Of a stretch of DNA of 64,000 bases, positions 46,271 to 57,692 are shown one piece after another. The translations under genes were made by a program, and so were the position numbers. Positions within the stretch are counted from its first letter, which is position 1. Each line of letters begins with the position of its first letter. The DNA comes from Epiperipatus broadwayi (Eukaryota > Onychophora > Udeonychophora > Euonychophora > Peripatidae), in assembly GCA_028023455.1 (NCBI GenBank), contig JAQFVV010000017.1, positions 7,488,485 through 7,552,484 on the forward strand, written 5' to 3'. Below the pieces are notes generated by a model. It did no database searches. It was not told where the DNA came from and saw nothing but the letters and a program-made list of their open reading frames with translations.

Positions 46271-46530
46271 ATTCGCCGTTTATTTTTTAATACGTTGATA
46301 AAATCTAAAAAGAAAAAAAATTTATACAATAATGTACTTTACAAAAATTGCTATAAAAATCTAATTTTCATCGCACAGAAAAAATTCTTACTCACAAAAA
46401 GCTAACAAAATGATAGATAGAAAGAAAAAATACCCATAAGTGTGACGTATACCATTTGCGCGCAATTGCGATTGGAATTCAAAACATTGCACAGGGGTGC
46501 TTAAGGGCTCTTCGGGCTTAAAGGGTTTTT

Positions 46531-46800
46531 GTGACTTCGTATATTTTAGTTATTTGTTCATCCCACTTTTTATATTTTGTTTGTTTTAGTCATGTGGTTT
46601 GATTAAGCATAATTGTATGAAATTTGCACTTTAATTTTTGAATCATTGATTTAAATTGTGACTTCATATATCTCAGTTATTCGTTCATCCCATTTTTAAT
46701 ATTTTTTTTGTGTTAGTCATGTAATTTGATCGAGCATAGTTGTACAAAATTTGTGCTTTAATTTTTTAATTATTGATATACATTGCGATTTTGTAATGAA
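46531..46800 (+). repeat. 127-bp tandem repeat, two copies and the start of a third
   Basis: GTGACTTCGTATATTTTAG at 46531, GTGACTTCATATATCTCAG at 46658 and GCGATTTTGT at 46785 are spaced 127 bp apart. It begins at the presumed piggyBac end, so it may be subterminal or an adjacent satellite. Confidence 0.85.
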
Positions 46801-47582
46801 TAGTACCATGTGTCAATTATTCAATGTCATTTATAGCTTGGATGTGTCACAGTGATTTTGGGTGATTCTTAGAATTCAAAATGACCATGAGCATATTTTA
46901 AATTAGTACCATATTATTATGTCATGTGATTTTTCAATTTATGAAGCTTATTCTTATTTATAAAAAGACCTTATATTCATTTATATAAATTATCAATGGT
47001 GATTTAATGGTTGACTACCATTTTCCACAATATATTTCCAGTTGTATTTGGAATTCATTTAATTTTATGTCAAGCTAAATTATTATTACTAAATCAGGAA
47101 GCCCTTTGAAATTTCTGGAGTCATTTTGTTAATTGATGAATGATTTCTGCATATATCCAATCTCTTAACTTTTTACCATGATTAAAATTTATTATTTTTT
47201 CAATAATACTCAATATTTTCATACTATTATTATATTGTTAAGTTATTATTATACATGGTAATAACTGAATTATAATTATGTCAAACTATGCAGATGAATT
47301 CTATTTATAACTAGTTAATAATCATTTGTATATTTTCTAAAGATAATATTTATTGTAACAAACCAATAATAATATAAATAACATAGTTTCTGTAATAATC
47401 CATTTGTGTACTTTAATTGTATAATAGAAATATTTTTAAATCAAGTTGATGGGTTCCATTTAAAGTGGGACTTCAAAGATTATAACATTAAAAAAACTAA
47501 ATAAATTGACTAAATGTGCAATTTTTTAGGAACTGCGAGCAATATGTATATTGTAACCATCTGGCTATATTGCAGCATTAAA

Positions 47583-47760
47583 AATAGAGGTAAAACTCTC
47601 CATACAGTAGCGCCACTTAGTGCAAGCCAGAGTAATCAATGTATGCAGGAAGATTTGTGTATAAAATCCCTATCTAGTGCCTACTCATCCAATATCTCTA
47701 GACTAGTTTCTGAGTTGTGCTACCATACGGAAAGTTTTGCCTCTGTAAAAAAACAGTTGT
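47583..47760 (-). mobile_element. family A, internally deleted
   Basis: GGTAAAACTCTCCATACAGT to CTCTAGACTAGTTTCTGAG, then directly to GTGCTACCATACGGAAAGTT, the inverted arm end. The ribozyme box CUGAUGA has been deleted. Confidence 0.7.
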
Positions 47761-47806
47761 ATAATCATAAAGTGTGATCATGTGATAAAAATAAAGATGG
47801 CTGGTA

Positions 47807-47944
47807 GCATACTCCTCAAGTTTTTTTTCTTGTGTTCATAGCATCAGCCAGGAAATGAAACCATCAACCCAGGACAACATCTTGTAAAGCAGCTGTCACT
47901 GACCTCTCAACCACCAATGCTTGACAAGCATGCTCCTCAAGTTT
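47807..47944 (-). mobile_element. tRNA-derived SINE1 with target-site duplication
   Basis: The body is 47824-47927 with the SINE1 3' motif complement TTCATAGCATCAGCC and the A-box complement GACCTCTCAACCACCAATGC. The flanks GCATACTCCTCAAGTTT (47807-47823) and GCATGCTCCTCAAGTTT (47928-47944) are 17-bp duplicates with one mismatch. Confidence 0.8.
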
Positions 47945-47949
47945 GACTT

Positions 47950-50425
47950 AAAATTATTTAATTAATGAAGAAATAATATTTAATTTTCCAATACATATTT
48001 TTTAAAAATAATAATGGGTAATTGATTGAATTAAATATTTCACTTTTCTTCCCAGATGATAGCATGAAAATTCTAAACAACTTACTTTTAATATGCAAAT
48101 TATCAAACAATTTTTCTTAATGGAATAAATATTTTAATAAAAGTTATAAATGAATGTAAAAAGAAGAGAAAATTATAAAATAATGTAAACATTTTTTTTT
48201 CTCTCTCTCTCTCTTAAGTAATTATTTATTAGTTTTTAATTTTAAAAATGTATTAAGAAAAGTTTTTCTTTTTAGTAAATTACTTTATAAATTTTAATTC
48301 TAACTTTAAGAGAGGTAAATAAATATTTTTTTTTTTAGAAAAGGAAAAAATAAATAAAAGTTGAATTTTGTTTTAAAATACTTTATCTCTCTTTCCAAAA
48401 GAAAAGATAGTGTTTATCAAATTGGTCTACTTAATTTTATTGTCTTGTTTTCTTTTGGCAAGAAAATTCTTAATTGAAAAAGGAAAGTTGAAAATTTTAA
48501 GATTCTAATTTAAATTTTTGACTTGTTTTTCAATATCAAAAAGAGAAAAATATCTGAAACATTGTATTTGTAAAAATTAACCTAATTGTTTATTACTAAT
48601 TGTGTCATGTTGGAGAAATATTGTAATTGACTTGAAGATAGGGCTGTTCCAAAAATATTAGGGGTATGGGTTAGTCAGTAGACCTAAGGGTCTTGTGAGA
48701 GGCAATCAGTCTTGACTCAGCTACTGAAGGGGACAGTAGGATGTGATTCAGCTGCTAAAGAAGAAGGAAGCAAAAGTCTTATCTAAACAGTCGAAGTTTT
48801 AACCAAGCTGTTATCATACTATGAATTTAAATATAAAAATGGTTTCTACAATAAAAACCATTTGCTAAGTTAGCTAAAAGCTAGACATCATTCTTTCTCC
48901 AAGTAATTGGGCTCTTTAAAAAATGTAAAGAAGTTACCTCTGAAGTAACTGAAACCTTGTCTGCACCCAACAATATGAGTACTTCTGTATATTAGATGTG
49001 GAAAATTTATTGAAAATAAAATGGATAAATTATTGCTGCTTATTAACCTGAAAAAGACAAATTAATTATATACATGATATAGAAGCCTTCAAGAAGAAAA
49101 CCAACAAGGCAACTGGGAAATTATAATTGCAAAGGACTTCAAAGAAATTTAAAACCATGGTTAAAGGTACTTTTATGTGCCCATTGTATTTTCACTTATA
49201 GTTTCATATTTTATTGCAAAACATGTTGTTTTTAATCCATTGAATTTTTCTTTTCAAAATTATGAAGAAAATTTTTTTAGAAAATTTAATTTAATTAAAT
49301 TAAATTTTTTTTAAACATGTTTTTTTCATTCATTTATTTTTTTCTCCAAAACTTAACAAAGGGATTAATTAAGCTAAGTTAAAAATCCTTATCTCTGATT
49401 TAAAAAAAGTTGATTTATCTCATTTGTTATTTAAAGAAATAACTCAATAAAAGCAAATTTAATTTAATGAATATAAATCAACTGGTTAATTATAATTTTT
49501 ATAAAGAAAATGTTTAAATTTTCATACTGTCATTTTAAAAAAAATTTGTTTATTGTTAATCAGTTAGTTACTAAATAGTTGATTAAAATATTCTAGTGTT
49601 AATGTATTTATTCCTCCAGCTATCTGTTACATGAATTGGCAGCATGTGATTTCATGTCAATACAGCTTGGTGTTCTATGATTTTTAAATTATTCCAGTAA
49701 AGCTATTTAATTATACTAGGGTATAACTATGAATTATTTAGTTTTATTTATTTACCTTTTTCTCAGAGTAACAATTCAAACAGTTCTTGATTACTGAGTC
49801 AGATTAAAGCATAACAGTTAGTCATGTGGATGTTGAAATTGTTAGTATTTTTGACATTGAGATGATAATCCTGGATGGTATAAAAGTATCACCTTTAAAG
49901 TCCATGCACTGTATTTTATTTTTATTTGAAATTAAGTTTATAGTGAGCCAGTGCATTAATGGGACTTATGTCCAGAACATTGATGATGATCAGCATGTTT
50001 TGGTATATCAGCATTACTTGATTTTGTTTTATTCTGATGGATTAGCATTGTGTATTCAGGTAATTGTGTTGTATTACTGCCCTAAGTTTGGAAGAGGCTA
50101 GATAATTAGCCTGTTTATAATGGACCTCTTACAAATCCAGTCACAAGATTGACTGTTGATTTTTGTTATTGATTGTTCATAATGATGAATGATTCTATTA
50201 CTTTTGTTTAATGATAGATGAACTTGTAGTTAGTGTTAGTCTTTGCTGATTTCTCATGCCCATTTCTTTTATATTTAATTTTAATTATTGAATGTGGGGA
50301 TGATGATATTTCCACATCTCATAATTCAGACCTAATGTTGTGTAGCATTACAAATGGCTACCCAATTGTGGTGCCATACACACCTGATCACCCTTTCTCA
50401 TTTCATACTGTTACATTATATATAT
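47950..50425. other. no gene or repeat recognised within the protease intron
   Basis: AT-rich, with A/T runs and a (CT)n stretch near 48202-48216. Open frames at 49826-50101 and 50233-50439 show no domain, no splice context and typical AT-biased composition. Confidence 0.45.
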
Positions 50426-50537
50426 ATTTATATATATGATCAATAGATGGCATTTTACCAAAACCACCGAACAAGCGTATATTTGTTTACATAAACGTCA
50501 AAAGAGTCAGAATTCACTGTCTCTTTCATTTGCTCCA

Positions 50538-50584
50538 CCTTCAGATTAGCTGATTTCAAGCTAATTTGCTATCATCAGCAAAGG
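50538..50584 (-). ncRNA. hammerhead ribozyme, family D, inverted unit
   Basis: CUGAUGA is the complement of 50572-50578 and GAAA is complementary to 50554-50557. The triplet is AUC (C at 50544). Stem I pairs CCUUUG with UGAAGG (two wobble pairs). Stem II is AGC/GCU. Stem III has two pairs plus a C-A mismatch. Confidence 0.6.
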
Positions 50585-50990
50585 ATAGGACTAGAAACAA
50601 GATCTAAACACTGACTCCAAGTGTTTATGCAAAACGTTCCTATCAGTTTGAAGCATGAATTTTTCAGACACGTAATGTCTTCAAACCCAGCCTAACAAGC
50701 CAGATAGCTACATGGGTCTGATATCAGTTCAGTTTCACTACTTAGTCAAAGCCACTGCAATATATATCATGGCAAAAACCTTTAAAGGTACATTTATGAA
50801 AAACAAAAACAAGTTATAATCACGTAACTTGCTATCACTTGTCTTTATGATATCAGACCCATGTTGCTATCTGGCTTGTTAGGTTGGGTTTGAAGACATT
50901 ACATGTCTGAAAAATTCATGCTTGCAAACTGATAGGAACTTTTTGCATAAACACTTGGAGTCAGTGTTTAGATCTAGTTTCTAGCCCTAT

Positions 50991-51037
50991 CCTTCACTGA
51001 TGATAGCAAATTAGCTTGAAATCAGCTGATCTGAAGG
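50991..51037 (+). ncRNA. hammerhead ribozyme, family D, core intact
   Basis: CUGAUGA is at 50997-51003, GAAA at 51018-51021 and the AUC triplet at 51029-51031. Stem I is CCUUCA (50991-50996) with UGAAGG (51032-51037), six pairs. Stem II is AGC/GCU. Stem III is AUC/GAU closing AGCU. All catalytic bases are present. Confidence 0.7.
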
Positions 51038-51402
51038 TGGAGCAAATGAAAGATATAGTGAATTCTGACTCTTTTGACGTTTATGTAAACAAATATACGC
51101 TTGTTCGGTGGTTTTGGTAAAACGCCATCTATTGATCATAAATACGAGTGATAGCAAGTTACGTGATTATAACTTGTTTTTGTTTTTCATAAATGTACCT
51201 TTAAAGGTTTTTGCAATGATATATATTGCAGAGGCTTTGACTATGTAGCGAAACTGAACTGATATCAGACCCATGTAGCTATCTGGCTTGTTAGGCTGGG
51301 TTTGAAGACATTACGTGTCTGAAAAATTCATGCTTGCAAACTGATAGGAACTTTTTGCATAAATGTTTGGAGTCAGTGTTTAGATCTAGTTTCTCGCCCT
51401 AT

Positions 51403-51446
51403 CCTTCACTGATGATAGCAAATTAGCTTGAAATCAGTGAAGGTGG
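51403..51446 (+). ncRNA. family D hammerhead lacking its cleavage site
   Basis: CUGAUGA (51409-51415), stem II and GAAA (51430-51433) match the 50991 copy. Six bases (CTGATC), comprising one strand of stem III and the cleavage triplet, are missing, so GAAATCAG runs straight into TGAAGG. This unit cannot cleave in cis at the usual position. Confidence 0.65.
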
Positions 51447-51835
51447 AGCAAATGAAAAAGATAGTGAATTCTGACTCTTTTGACGTTTATGTAAACAAAT
51501 ATACGCTTGTTCAGTGGTTTTGGTAAAACGCCATCTATTGATCATAAATACAAGCGATAGCAAGTTATGTGATTATAACTTGTTTTTGTTTTATATATAT
51601 ATAATGGTATTAGATTATTTAAAATAAAGGTGCTTCTTATGGATTACTAGAACTAAAATCGTTAAGTCGACTGTAGTCATAAGAATTTCGTTATAATAAT
51701 TATTGTTTATTTATTGCGATTTACTTCCTGATTGTATTAATAAGATTATTTTATGTAAAACACTATATTCTTACCATTTATTATTTTAATAAAATTATTT
51801 TTTTGTTGCTACAAAGACATTTATTTTTATTTAAG

Positions 51836-52065
51836 CATGCCAAGCAGTTCTTTCAAATGGTATTGGACAAGGATTTTGTTTTCCTAGAGGTGTATGTCAG
51901 TTATTTCCCATGAATCTACCTCAAGGAAATTGTACAACCGAGTCATGCTGCTTTATTACAATGTTAGATGAAATTCAATGTGGAGTTAAAGGTCAAAGTG
52001 CAGTACCCATAAGTCCAAGAATTATTGGTGGAAGATTGGTTGGAACTAATGAGTTTTGCTGGCAG
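51836..52065 (+). CDS. clip-type serine protease precursor, exon 2 (clip-like module and activation site)
   Basis: The acceptor TTTAAG ends at 51835 and the donor GTACAT begins at 52066 (phase 0). The exon encodes about 76 residues. A six-cysteine module with the last two adjacent (C, GFC, GVC, GNC, ESCCF) matches the clip-domain pattern of arthropod protease zymogens. The linker cysteine in IQCGVKG usually pairs with the catalytic domain. SPR|IIGG is the trypsin-type activation site, and the exon ends at FCWQ, where PWQVSL-like sequence is usual. Cleavage after Arg would release the new Ile N-terminus. His, Asp and Ser of the catalytic triad and GDSGG are not found downstream, so further exons must lie beyond 64000. 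The family acts extracellularly in clotting, melanisation or immune cascades; the exact member is unknown. Confidence 0.8.
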
Positions 52066-52839
52066 GTACATTTGGCTTGATTAATATTGAATTTTTTTAT
52101 AATTATTCGACAATTAGGCATATGAACTACATGCATTTTCAGATCATGTGACTTTTGCTGAATAATTTGAAATATTGGAGTTAAGTTTACTACTTTCTTA
52201 CATATGAATACCGTAATTAGTATTTCAGTTAATAAATCATTACCATTATATTAATTTCAGCCGATGTCCCTTGGTTCAAATATTCTTACCACTTGTATGT
52301 TTTTCAAAAGTTCACAGTTATTACTGACTTTTACTTAATTTGTTTTTCCTTTTGTCTTCTTCTCCTCTCACTCTATGTTCTCTTCAATGTATCCTTCATA
52401 ATTTCAGTATTTATCCAAACCTGTTCCTCTTATTAAATTCACCAACAAACTTTTTTTTCTATACCTTTATCTTTAAAACTTTTGCTGTCCATATTCTTCT
52501 AAAATAATATATTTAGAGCTTCGAATCTTTTCTCTTTTTTTAAATTATCCAAATCTCTGCTCAATAAGTCTTATGAATTAAGATTATGTGATTTAAAGTG
52601 GAATCAAATTAAATCTTTGTTCAAATAAAGATAATTTGTCTGACAAAAAGAAGACTTTATATAATCTGAGAGGAAATATTTAGCTTTCTGTTGTCATTTA
52701 TATTTTTAAGATATAAGTTTGATAATGATGTTAGGTTTTACAGAATAAGCTATTTATAAGATCTATGACTGATTTCTTATTCATTTTCTAAAATAAAAGT
52801 AAAAATGTTTTCTTTTCTGGTAAAAATAATAAAAACAGT

Positions 52840-53532
52840 AATGTGATGTGATGTATTGTGGTTTCTCCTTAAACGAAGTCAAGCATATCTAAGCAATTAT
52901 GCCCAAATCCACCCATTAGCCACTTAATTTTCCATTTCCCACTCTAAATTTTCCATATATTCTGCTCCATCCCATTTCCACAACATAATCTTTGTCAACT
53001 CTACAGCCTTTATATCTAAATTCCACTTATCTTTTCCCAAATCCAACATAAAAACCAATAATTCACTTTCTGTATAATCACTTTTTTCATATTTATTCTT
53101 CCATAACTTTATTATATGTAACCTTTCTGTTTTCAAGCACTTACATTCAATTAATGAATGCCTAATATTTTCTATTCCCTTTTTACATTATTTACAAAAT
53201 AAATCACCCATATTTTTCCATTTACATGTATATTCTCTTGCAGCTAAAGATCCCGTTCGAGCCTTAAACAATAAATTACTTTCCTTACTATTATCATATA
53301 TTAACTCGCACCTAATATTCTGTTTATTTCTATATATATTTAAACTCTTTTTACTCTCCATACTATTTCTCCATCTCTCTAACATCCTAATCTTTATTAA
53401 TAAATCTATTCTTTTATCCCATTCCTTACCACTATAACCCTCAACAAACCTCCTAACACAATCATCCCATCTTTTGTACAAATATACTGATATAAATTCT
53501 TTATCCAAATCTTTTGCATACCATAGTGCCAC
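52840..53532 (-). pseudogene. (CACAT)n-tailed LINE, 5'-truncated 3' end
   Basis: Minus-strand frames 53532-53188 and 53136-52924 read WYAKDLDKEFISVYLYKRW, then REYTCKWKNMGDLFC and ECKCLKTERLHIIKLW, separated by one frameshift or stop near 53187. The 3' end has the short GATGTGATGT tail on + at about 52840-52857. The 5' end is joined at 53521 to a family A element. Confidence 0.8.
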
Positions 53533-54245
53533 CTGGTGAAAGTCATAGTAATTAATGGATGCTAGAAGGTTTGTGCATCAAAATTCCTGTTTGCCTCATC
53601 AGTGAGAAGCCTTGGGTTTAAGAGCACTGCACTTAGATCTCTTCGATCTAGTGCAATAATGCAATCCTCCATCAGCCACTTTTTACCTTTTTAATTAACT
53701 ATAAAGTTATGAGCCCAAAATGAAAACCCAATAACGTTTCTAATGCAAGCCCATTCACTTGAATAGTCATCCATATCTAAACCAAGTTCAGTATTTATAT
53801 ATTTTGGTGTCTTTGGTTTTTCAAGAATCATAGTCAACATCATTCTTTGACCAGGATTGGTATTAAGCCAGTAAAACATCACACGACCACCATTTCTTAT
53901 GTTTATACAAGCTGTTAAAGCAATAGCAACTCGTTCCAAACAATAGTGCCATTCAGTGCAATCATATCCTAAAAGATATCTGCACCAAAATTCCTGTATA
54001 GTGCCTATTCATCTAATATCATTGAACAAGTTTCTAGTTTGGGATCTTCATCAGTGAGGAACTTTGGATCTGACAGCATTCCACTTGGATCTTTGGATCT
54101 GATGCAACTCTCCAGCAACCACTTAAACTTTCTAGCATTCATTGATTAGTTTGGCTTGCACTGGGTGGCAATATCATTTAGAGAAAGTTGATACTGTTTT
54201 AACAGTTTATGTAAGCATAAGATATGGTAGTTACATGATGTTAAA
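53521..54245 (-). mobile_element. hammerhead-type repeat, family A, tandem dimer
   Basis: Two consecutive units on the minus strand. The CUGAUGA complements are at 54048-54054 and 53596-53602, 452 bp apart. The first unit keeps CUGAUGA and GAAAC but stem I is weak and the triplet is GUU. The second has lost GAAA by deletion. The body between is open for 82 codons (53939-53691), but a coding role is not supported. The 3' unit runs directly into the LINE at 53521. Confidence 0.7.
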
Positions 54246-54309
54246 AATAATGAACAGTTAAAATTTAAAACTCAAGAGAACTATATTCTAAAATTATGGA
54301 CCATAAAAA

Positions 54310-54428
54310 TAAATAATCAAGAGTTCATAAAAAACTTGAATGCCAAAAGTTTCAAAATTGGTATTAATCCAAGGACTTTTATGCCCTAAAGTCTGATACT
54401 CTACCATTACATCAAATCACACAGACCT
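54310..54428 (-). mobile_element. tRNA-derived SINE2, diverged
   Basis: The minus strand has TTGATGTAATGGTAGAGTAT (A-box region) and CCTTGGATTAATACC (B-box position), and the tail GTTTTTTATGAACTC as in the 11383-11470 copy. Confidence 0.55.
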
Positions 54429-54429
54429 C

Positions 54430-56930
54430 ATACAAATGCTATATAATTTATAGAAGCTAGTGATATACACAACTTTTAGATTAATGTAAATTCTTTAATA
54501 CAAATGTTCTCTAATATTAAACATGATGATAAGTGGAGAATTAAAACAGACAATCATTTCTATGTAGTCAATCAATTCCATAAAAGTATAAATAACAAAT
54601 ATGATAAAAAAATTCAATACATCTTGTAAGGTTCCATTGATTGCTGTAAAATCTTCAGAAAGCAGATACCCCAAGAGTGTTATCAGAAATTTTCTAAATG
54701 GTTTAATTTCTCTGATACCTTACACCCATCAATTCTGATTTCATCAGTGGTTAAAACAATTAGAAAAGCAGACAGAAGTCATAGAACAAATGGTAGAAGA
54801 TAAGGTAGATGTACCATAACCAATTAATGAGAGAGTAGAAAATCAACAAGGCTGATGGACATAATGAATATAGAAGCCACGGAAACTGTTAAGGGGCAAT
54901 GATGATAGCTTCATTCTGAATGAGTATATGGTTGATGAGGTACATGGAAAAAGTCAACTAATAATACCAGATGCATTTTACCTTATGATTGTTCTGTGCA
55001 AAAACAATTAGATCCAGCCATGTGACTGTATATTTGCTAATATATATTACTCTGACTAAGCACATAATTCATAATATAAACATAGTGCAGTTAATTGAAC
55101 ACTAGTGTGAAATAGTTTAATTTTATTCATTTATTTACTCACCTTCATCTGAAATTGATAAAATAAGCATTTCAAAATGGACATTGCACCAAAAATGGTT
55201 AAAAACTACATCAAATATTATGTAGTTATTTCAAAAACAATTCATTAATAAACAATCTGATACTTAGTAAAAGAAATTTGATGAAATACAACAACAGAAC
55301 TCAATTTTTAATCAATAGCTTTTTTTAAAGGAAACTATCTGAAAAATTGTTAATTTGGTACTTGCGTATTATTCTGTCTACCAAGCTTGGCAGCCATTTT
55401 TGAATTATACAGTTTCAGAAGTAGATAATAAATATTTAAAACAAAATGACTGAAAAGAAGTGATTGTATTTAATATTTATAGTTGTTTTTTTTTGTTATT
55501 TTTAAAAAAGAAAAATTTCTGCAAAGATTAATTATAAACTTTCCGCTTTATTAATTATTATTTTTGTATTAAGTTCACTTATTAATGCAAAAAATAATAA
55601 AAATATAAGAAACGTAAAGTGTTATATCATGCTCATTAACACAGACCCATGGGGGCGGGATCCTGTATCTTTCAAAATACTCCAATAAGTACTGTTCCAT
55701 CAAAGAAACATCTAAACTTGATCATTTTGCCAAAATAGTAGTAACAAAGATACAGATGCCGTAAACAAACTATGAACAATGTTCAGAGTATGTCAACATT
55801 TGCATGTTATAATGTAAATTTAAAAAAAAAGAAATAAACCTTCTGAATGGAATTTGTATTTGATTTTTTAAACTTAACAACTAACACATATTTGATAAAA
55901 TAAAATTGAAAAAAAAAACACAAGTAAATACTTGTAGAGCCCCTAACACTGCATAATTAAAAAAAGTAATCAAGCTTGATAGACAGGATAATACACAAGT
56001 ACCATTAATTTCATATGAAAATAAATTAAAAAACACTGTTTAGTACAAAACCTTTCTTCACTAAAAAAATTTAATATCAAAATACTAGGATTGCTCTTTA
56101 TTAATATAGCTGGGGCACTTCACACTACTACGTTTTCACAATAACCAGCCTTCAATTCAGAACATATTCGAACAATTAATAGATTGTTTTTTTCCTAATA
56201 AAATAAAAATACCTTTGAGAACTGAGTATTAAAAAGTTCTAATTTTCATAATCATGCAAAGCTTTTAAGACATCATCTCTTTATTCAAAATCACACAAAA
56301 ATATGCTTGCATTATTTAAAGATCCTAACTTATTGACAAGTGTCATAAAAATACATGAATATGCATGGATAAAAAAGACATTCTATGTCACAAAACATTC
56401 ACTTCACTGGTTAACACTCTACCCAATTTTAACTAGTCATTTAAAAATAAAATATTTATAACCCTCTCCCCTCCCTTCCTACCATCCCCCCTTTTTACTA
56501 AACCCACTTCTGAATCAGAATTTAAAGTGTTAAATTTCTGGATTTTAAATTAAAACTATATATGAATGTTATTCTTGATAATTCAGGAATAAGATAATCA
56601 CAATTAGTTTTCTTTTCATTTTTAAGTTCATGATGAATAGCGATATTAAAGACATGGGAACATATTCATTTGTTTTACGTAAGTCTTTCTTAGTTTTTTA
56701 GGAAGTTAAACATATTTTAAAGATTTAAATTGTTTTATTCTTTTCTTAATATGTTTTCATTAACACAAAACTTAAAATAAGCAACTTTTCAGATTTGTTT
56801 TTTACTGAGTTCATTTTTTCATTGAAAAAGGTTTAAAGGATTGTACATAACTATTTAGCTTGTGCCTCTCCTGATTTACAAAGCATATGTTTGATTTCAT
56901 TTTTTATATTGCCAATATTTTCTTATATTT
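54430..56930. other. no gene or repeat recognised
   Basis: AT-rich. A C-rich low-complexity stretch lies at 56460-56495 and a G-rich heptamer at 55650. No exon of the protease catalytic domain is visible here on the + strand. Confidence 0.45.
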
Positions 56931-56935
56931 ATATC

Positions 56936-57170
56936 ATTAAAACCAGTCTAATCTCAATATCAATAACAATCAACAATCTCAATTTGTTGTCAAGGCAACC
57001 TTTTAACAATAAAGATGGAATCCCTTTTATTGTTAAAAAGAGGTTGCCTTGGCAACAGATTGAGATTGTTGCTATTGTTATTGATATTGTCCAAGTGTTG
57101 ACTGGTTCTAATGATTACTTATAAATTCATTTAGCCTTGAGCATTATTACACTTATATACATTTTGGAAT
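56936..57170. repeat. palindromic repeat, family G, complete core
   Basis: The left AACCAGTCTAATCTCAATAT and right ATATTGTCCAAGTGTTGACT halves, AACAATCTCAATTTGTTGTC with its partner GCAACAGATTGAGATTGTT, and the centre AATAAAGATGGAATCCCTTT form a palindrome of about 165 bp (56942-57106). The sequence after it (TAATGATTACTTATAAATTC) matches the flank after the 32641 copy, so the family extends beyond the palindrome. Confidence 0.75.
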
Positions 57171-57577
57171 CCAAATTAAATTATAAGCAATCACAGAACA
57201 TTTTTTAAACAATTTATTAACATCTAACTTAATATTAGTCCATACATAAACAGTTAGAGCTGCAAGACACATTAGATAATTATAAATTAATGCAAACTAT
57301 TTGAGTCTCTAACGGTTCATTTACTGGGTTATCACACCCCTCAACACTTTCTTTTGTTAATTCTGAATACTGTTTGCTCTGCAGGCCTAGAAGTTCTCTG
57401 GTGATCTCGATACTTTCTCTTACTGTTTATGTTTCTATTTTTGCAATTGCTCCATATTATTGATCTTTCTGAATTGACTGATCAACCATATGAATTTAAC
57501 AGTATTTTAATCTATTTAAAGATTTAATTGAATGAAATCTATTTTTAAAACCTCTTAATTAATTCAGTTAACTTCTA

Positions 57578-57692
57578 CTCTGCATGGATGATGCAGTTGG
57601 TAGAAAGTCTGACCCAGGATTGGGAAGTCCCAGGATCGATTTTGGCACTCATAATTCTGATCTTCAAACTTCTTATAAACTCTGAGCAATAT
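57578..57692 (+). mobile_element. tRNA-derived SINE2
   Basis: GATGATGCAGTTGGTAGAAA (A-box region), CCCAGGATCGATTTTGGCAC (B-box region) and the tail CTTCTTATAAACTCTGAG, in sense orientation. Confidence 0.6.

Larger units (their letters stand above)
43027..46530 (-). mobile_element. piggyBac-like DNA transposon remnant
   Basis: The transposase remnants at 44489-46270 are minus-strand. Reading inward, the right end (from about 46530 on the minus strand: AAAAACCCTTTAAGCCCGAA) and the left end (from about 43027 on +: AAAAACCTTACAGACCTGAA) are similar and may be the terminal inverted repeats, but the expected flanking TTAA pair is not intact. The boundaries are therefore tentative. It contains a 160-bp tandem repeat at 43545-43862. 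Confidence 0.6.
50428..51605 (+). mobile_element. hammerhead-type repeat array, family D (one inverted plus two direct units)
   Basis: The unit from GTAACTTGCTATCACTTG through CAGACCCATG, TTAGGTTGGGTTTGAAGAC, the ribozyme and GCCATCTATTGATCATAAAT occurs once inverted (about 50440-50845) and twice in direct orientation (about 50850-51190 and 51190-51600). The CUGAUGA boxes of the direct units are exactly 412 bp apart (50997 and 51409). The array sits in TA-repeat sequence at both ends. No protein is encoded. It is the clearest retrozyme-like tandem arrangement in the window. Confidence 0.8.

Noticed and set aside
50428-51605. LTR retrotransposon (direct repeats)
   Set aside because: The direct units are contiguous with no internal region or coding sequence, and lack TG...CA ends.
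51841-52060. Transposon-derived exon
   Set aside because: The cysteine pattern, the R|IIGG site, consensus splice sites and exact phase with exon 1 fit a host protease, and no other copy is seen in the window.
53691-53939. 82-codon frame inside family A with a related peptide at about 34650-34750
   Set aside because: Similarity follows from the nucleotide repeat; the frame is broken in other family A copies, so I do not call a gene.
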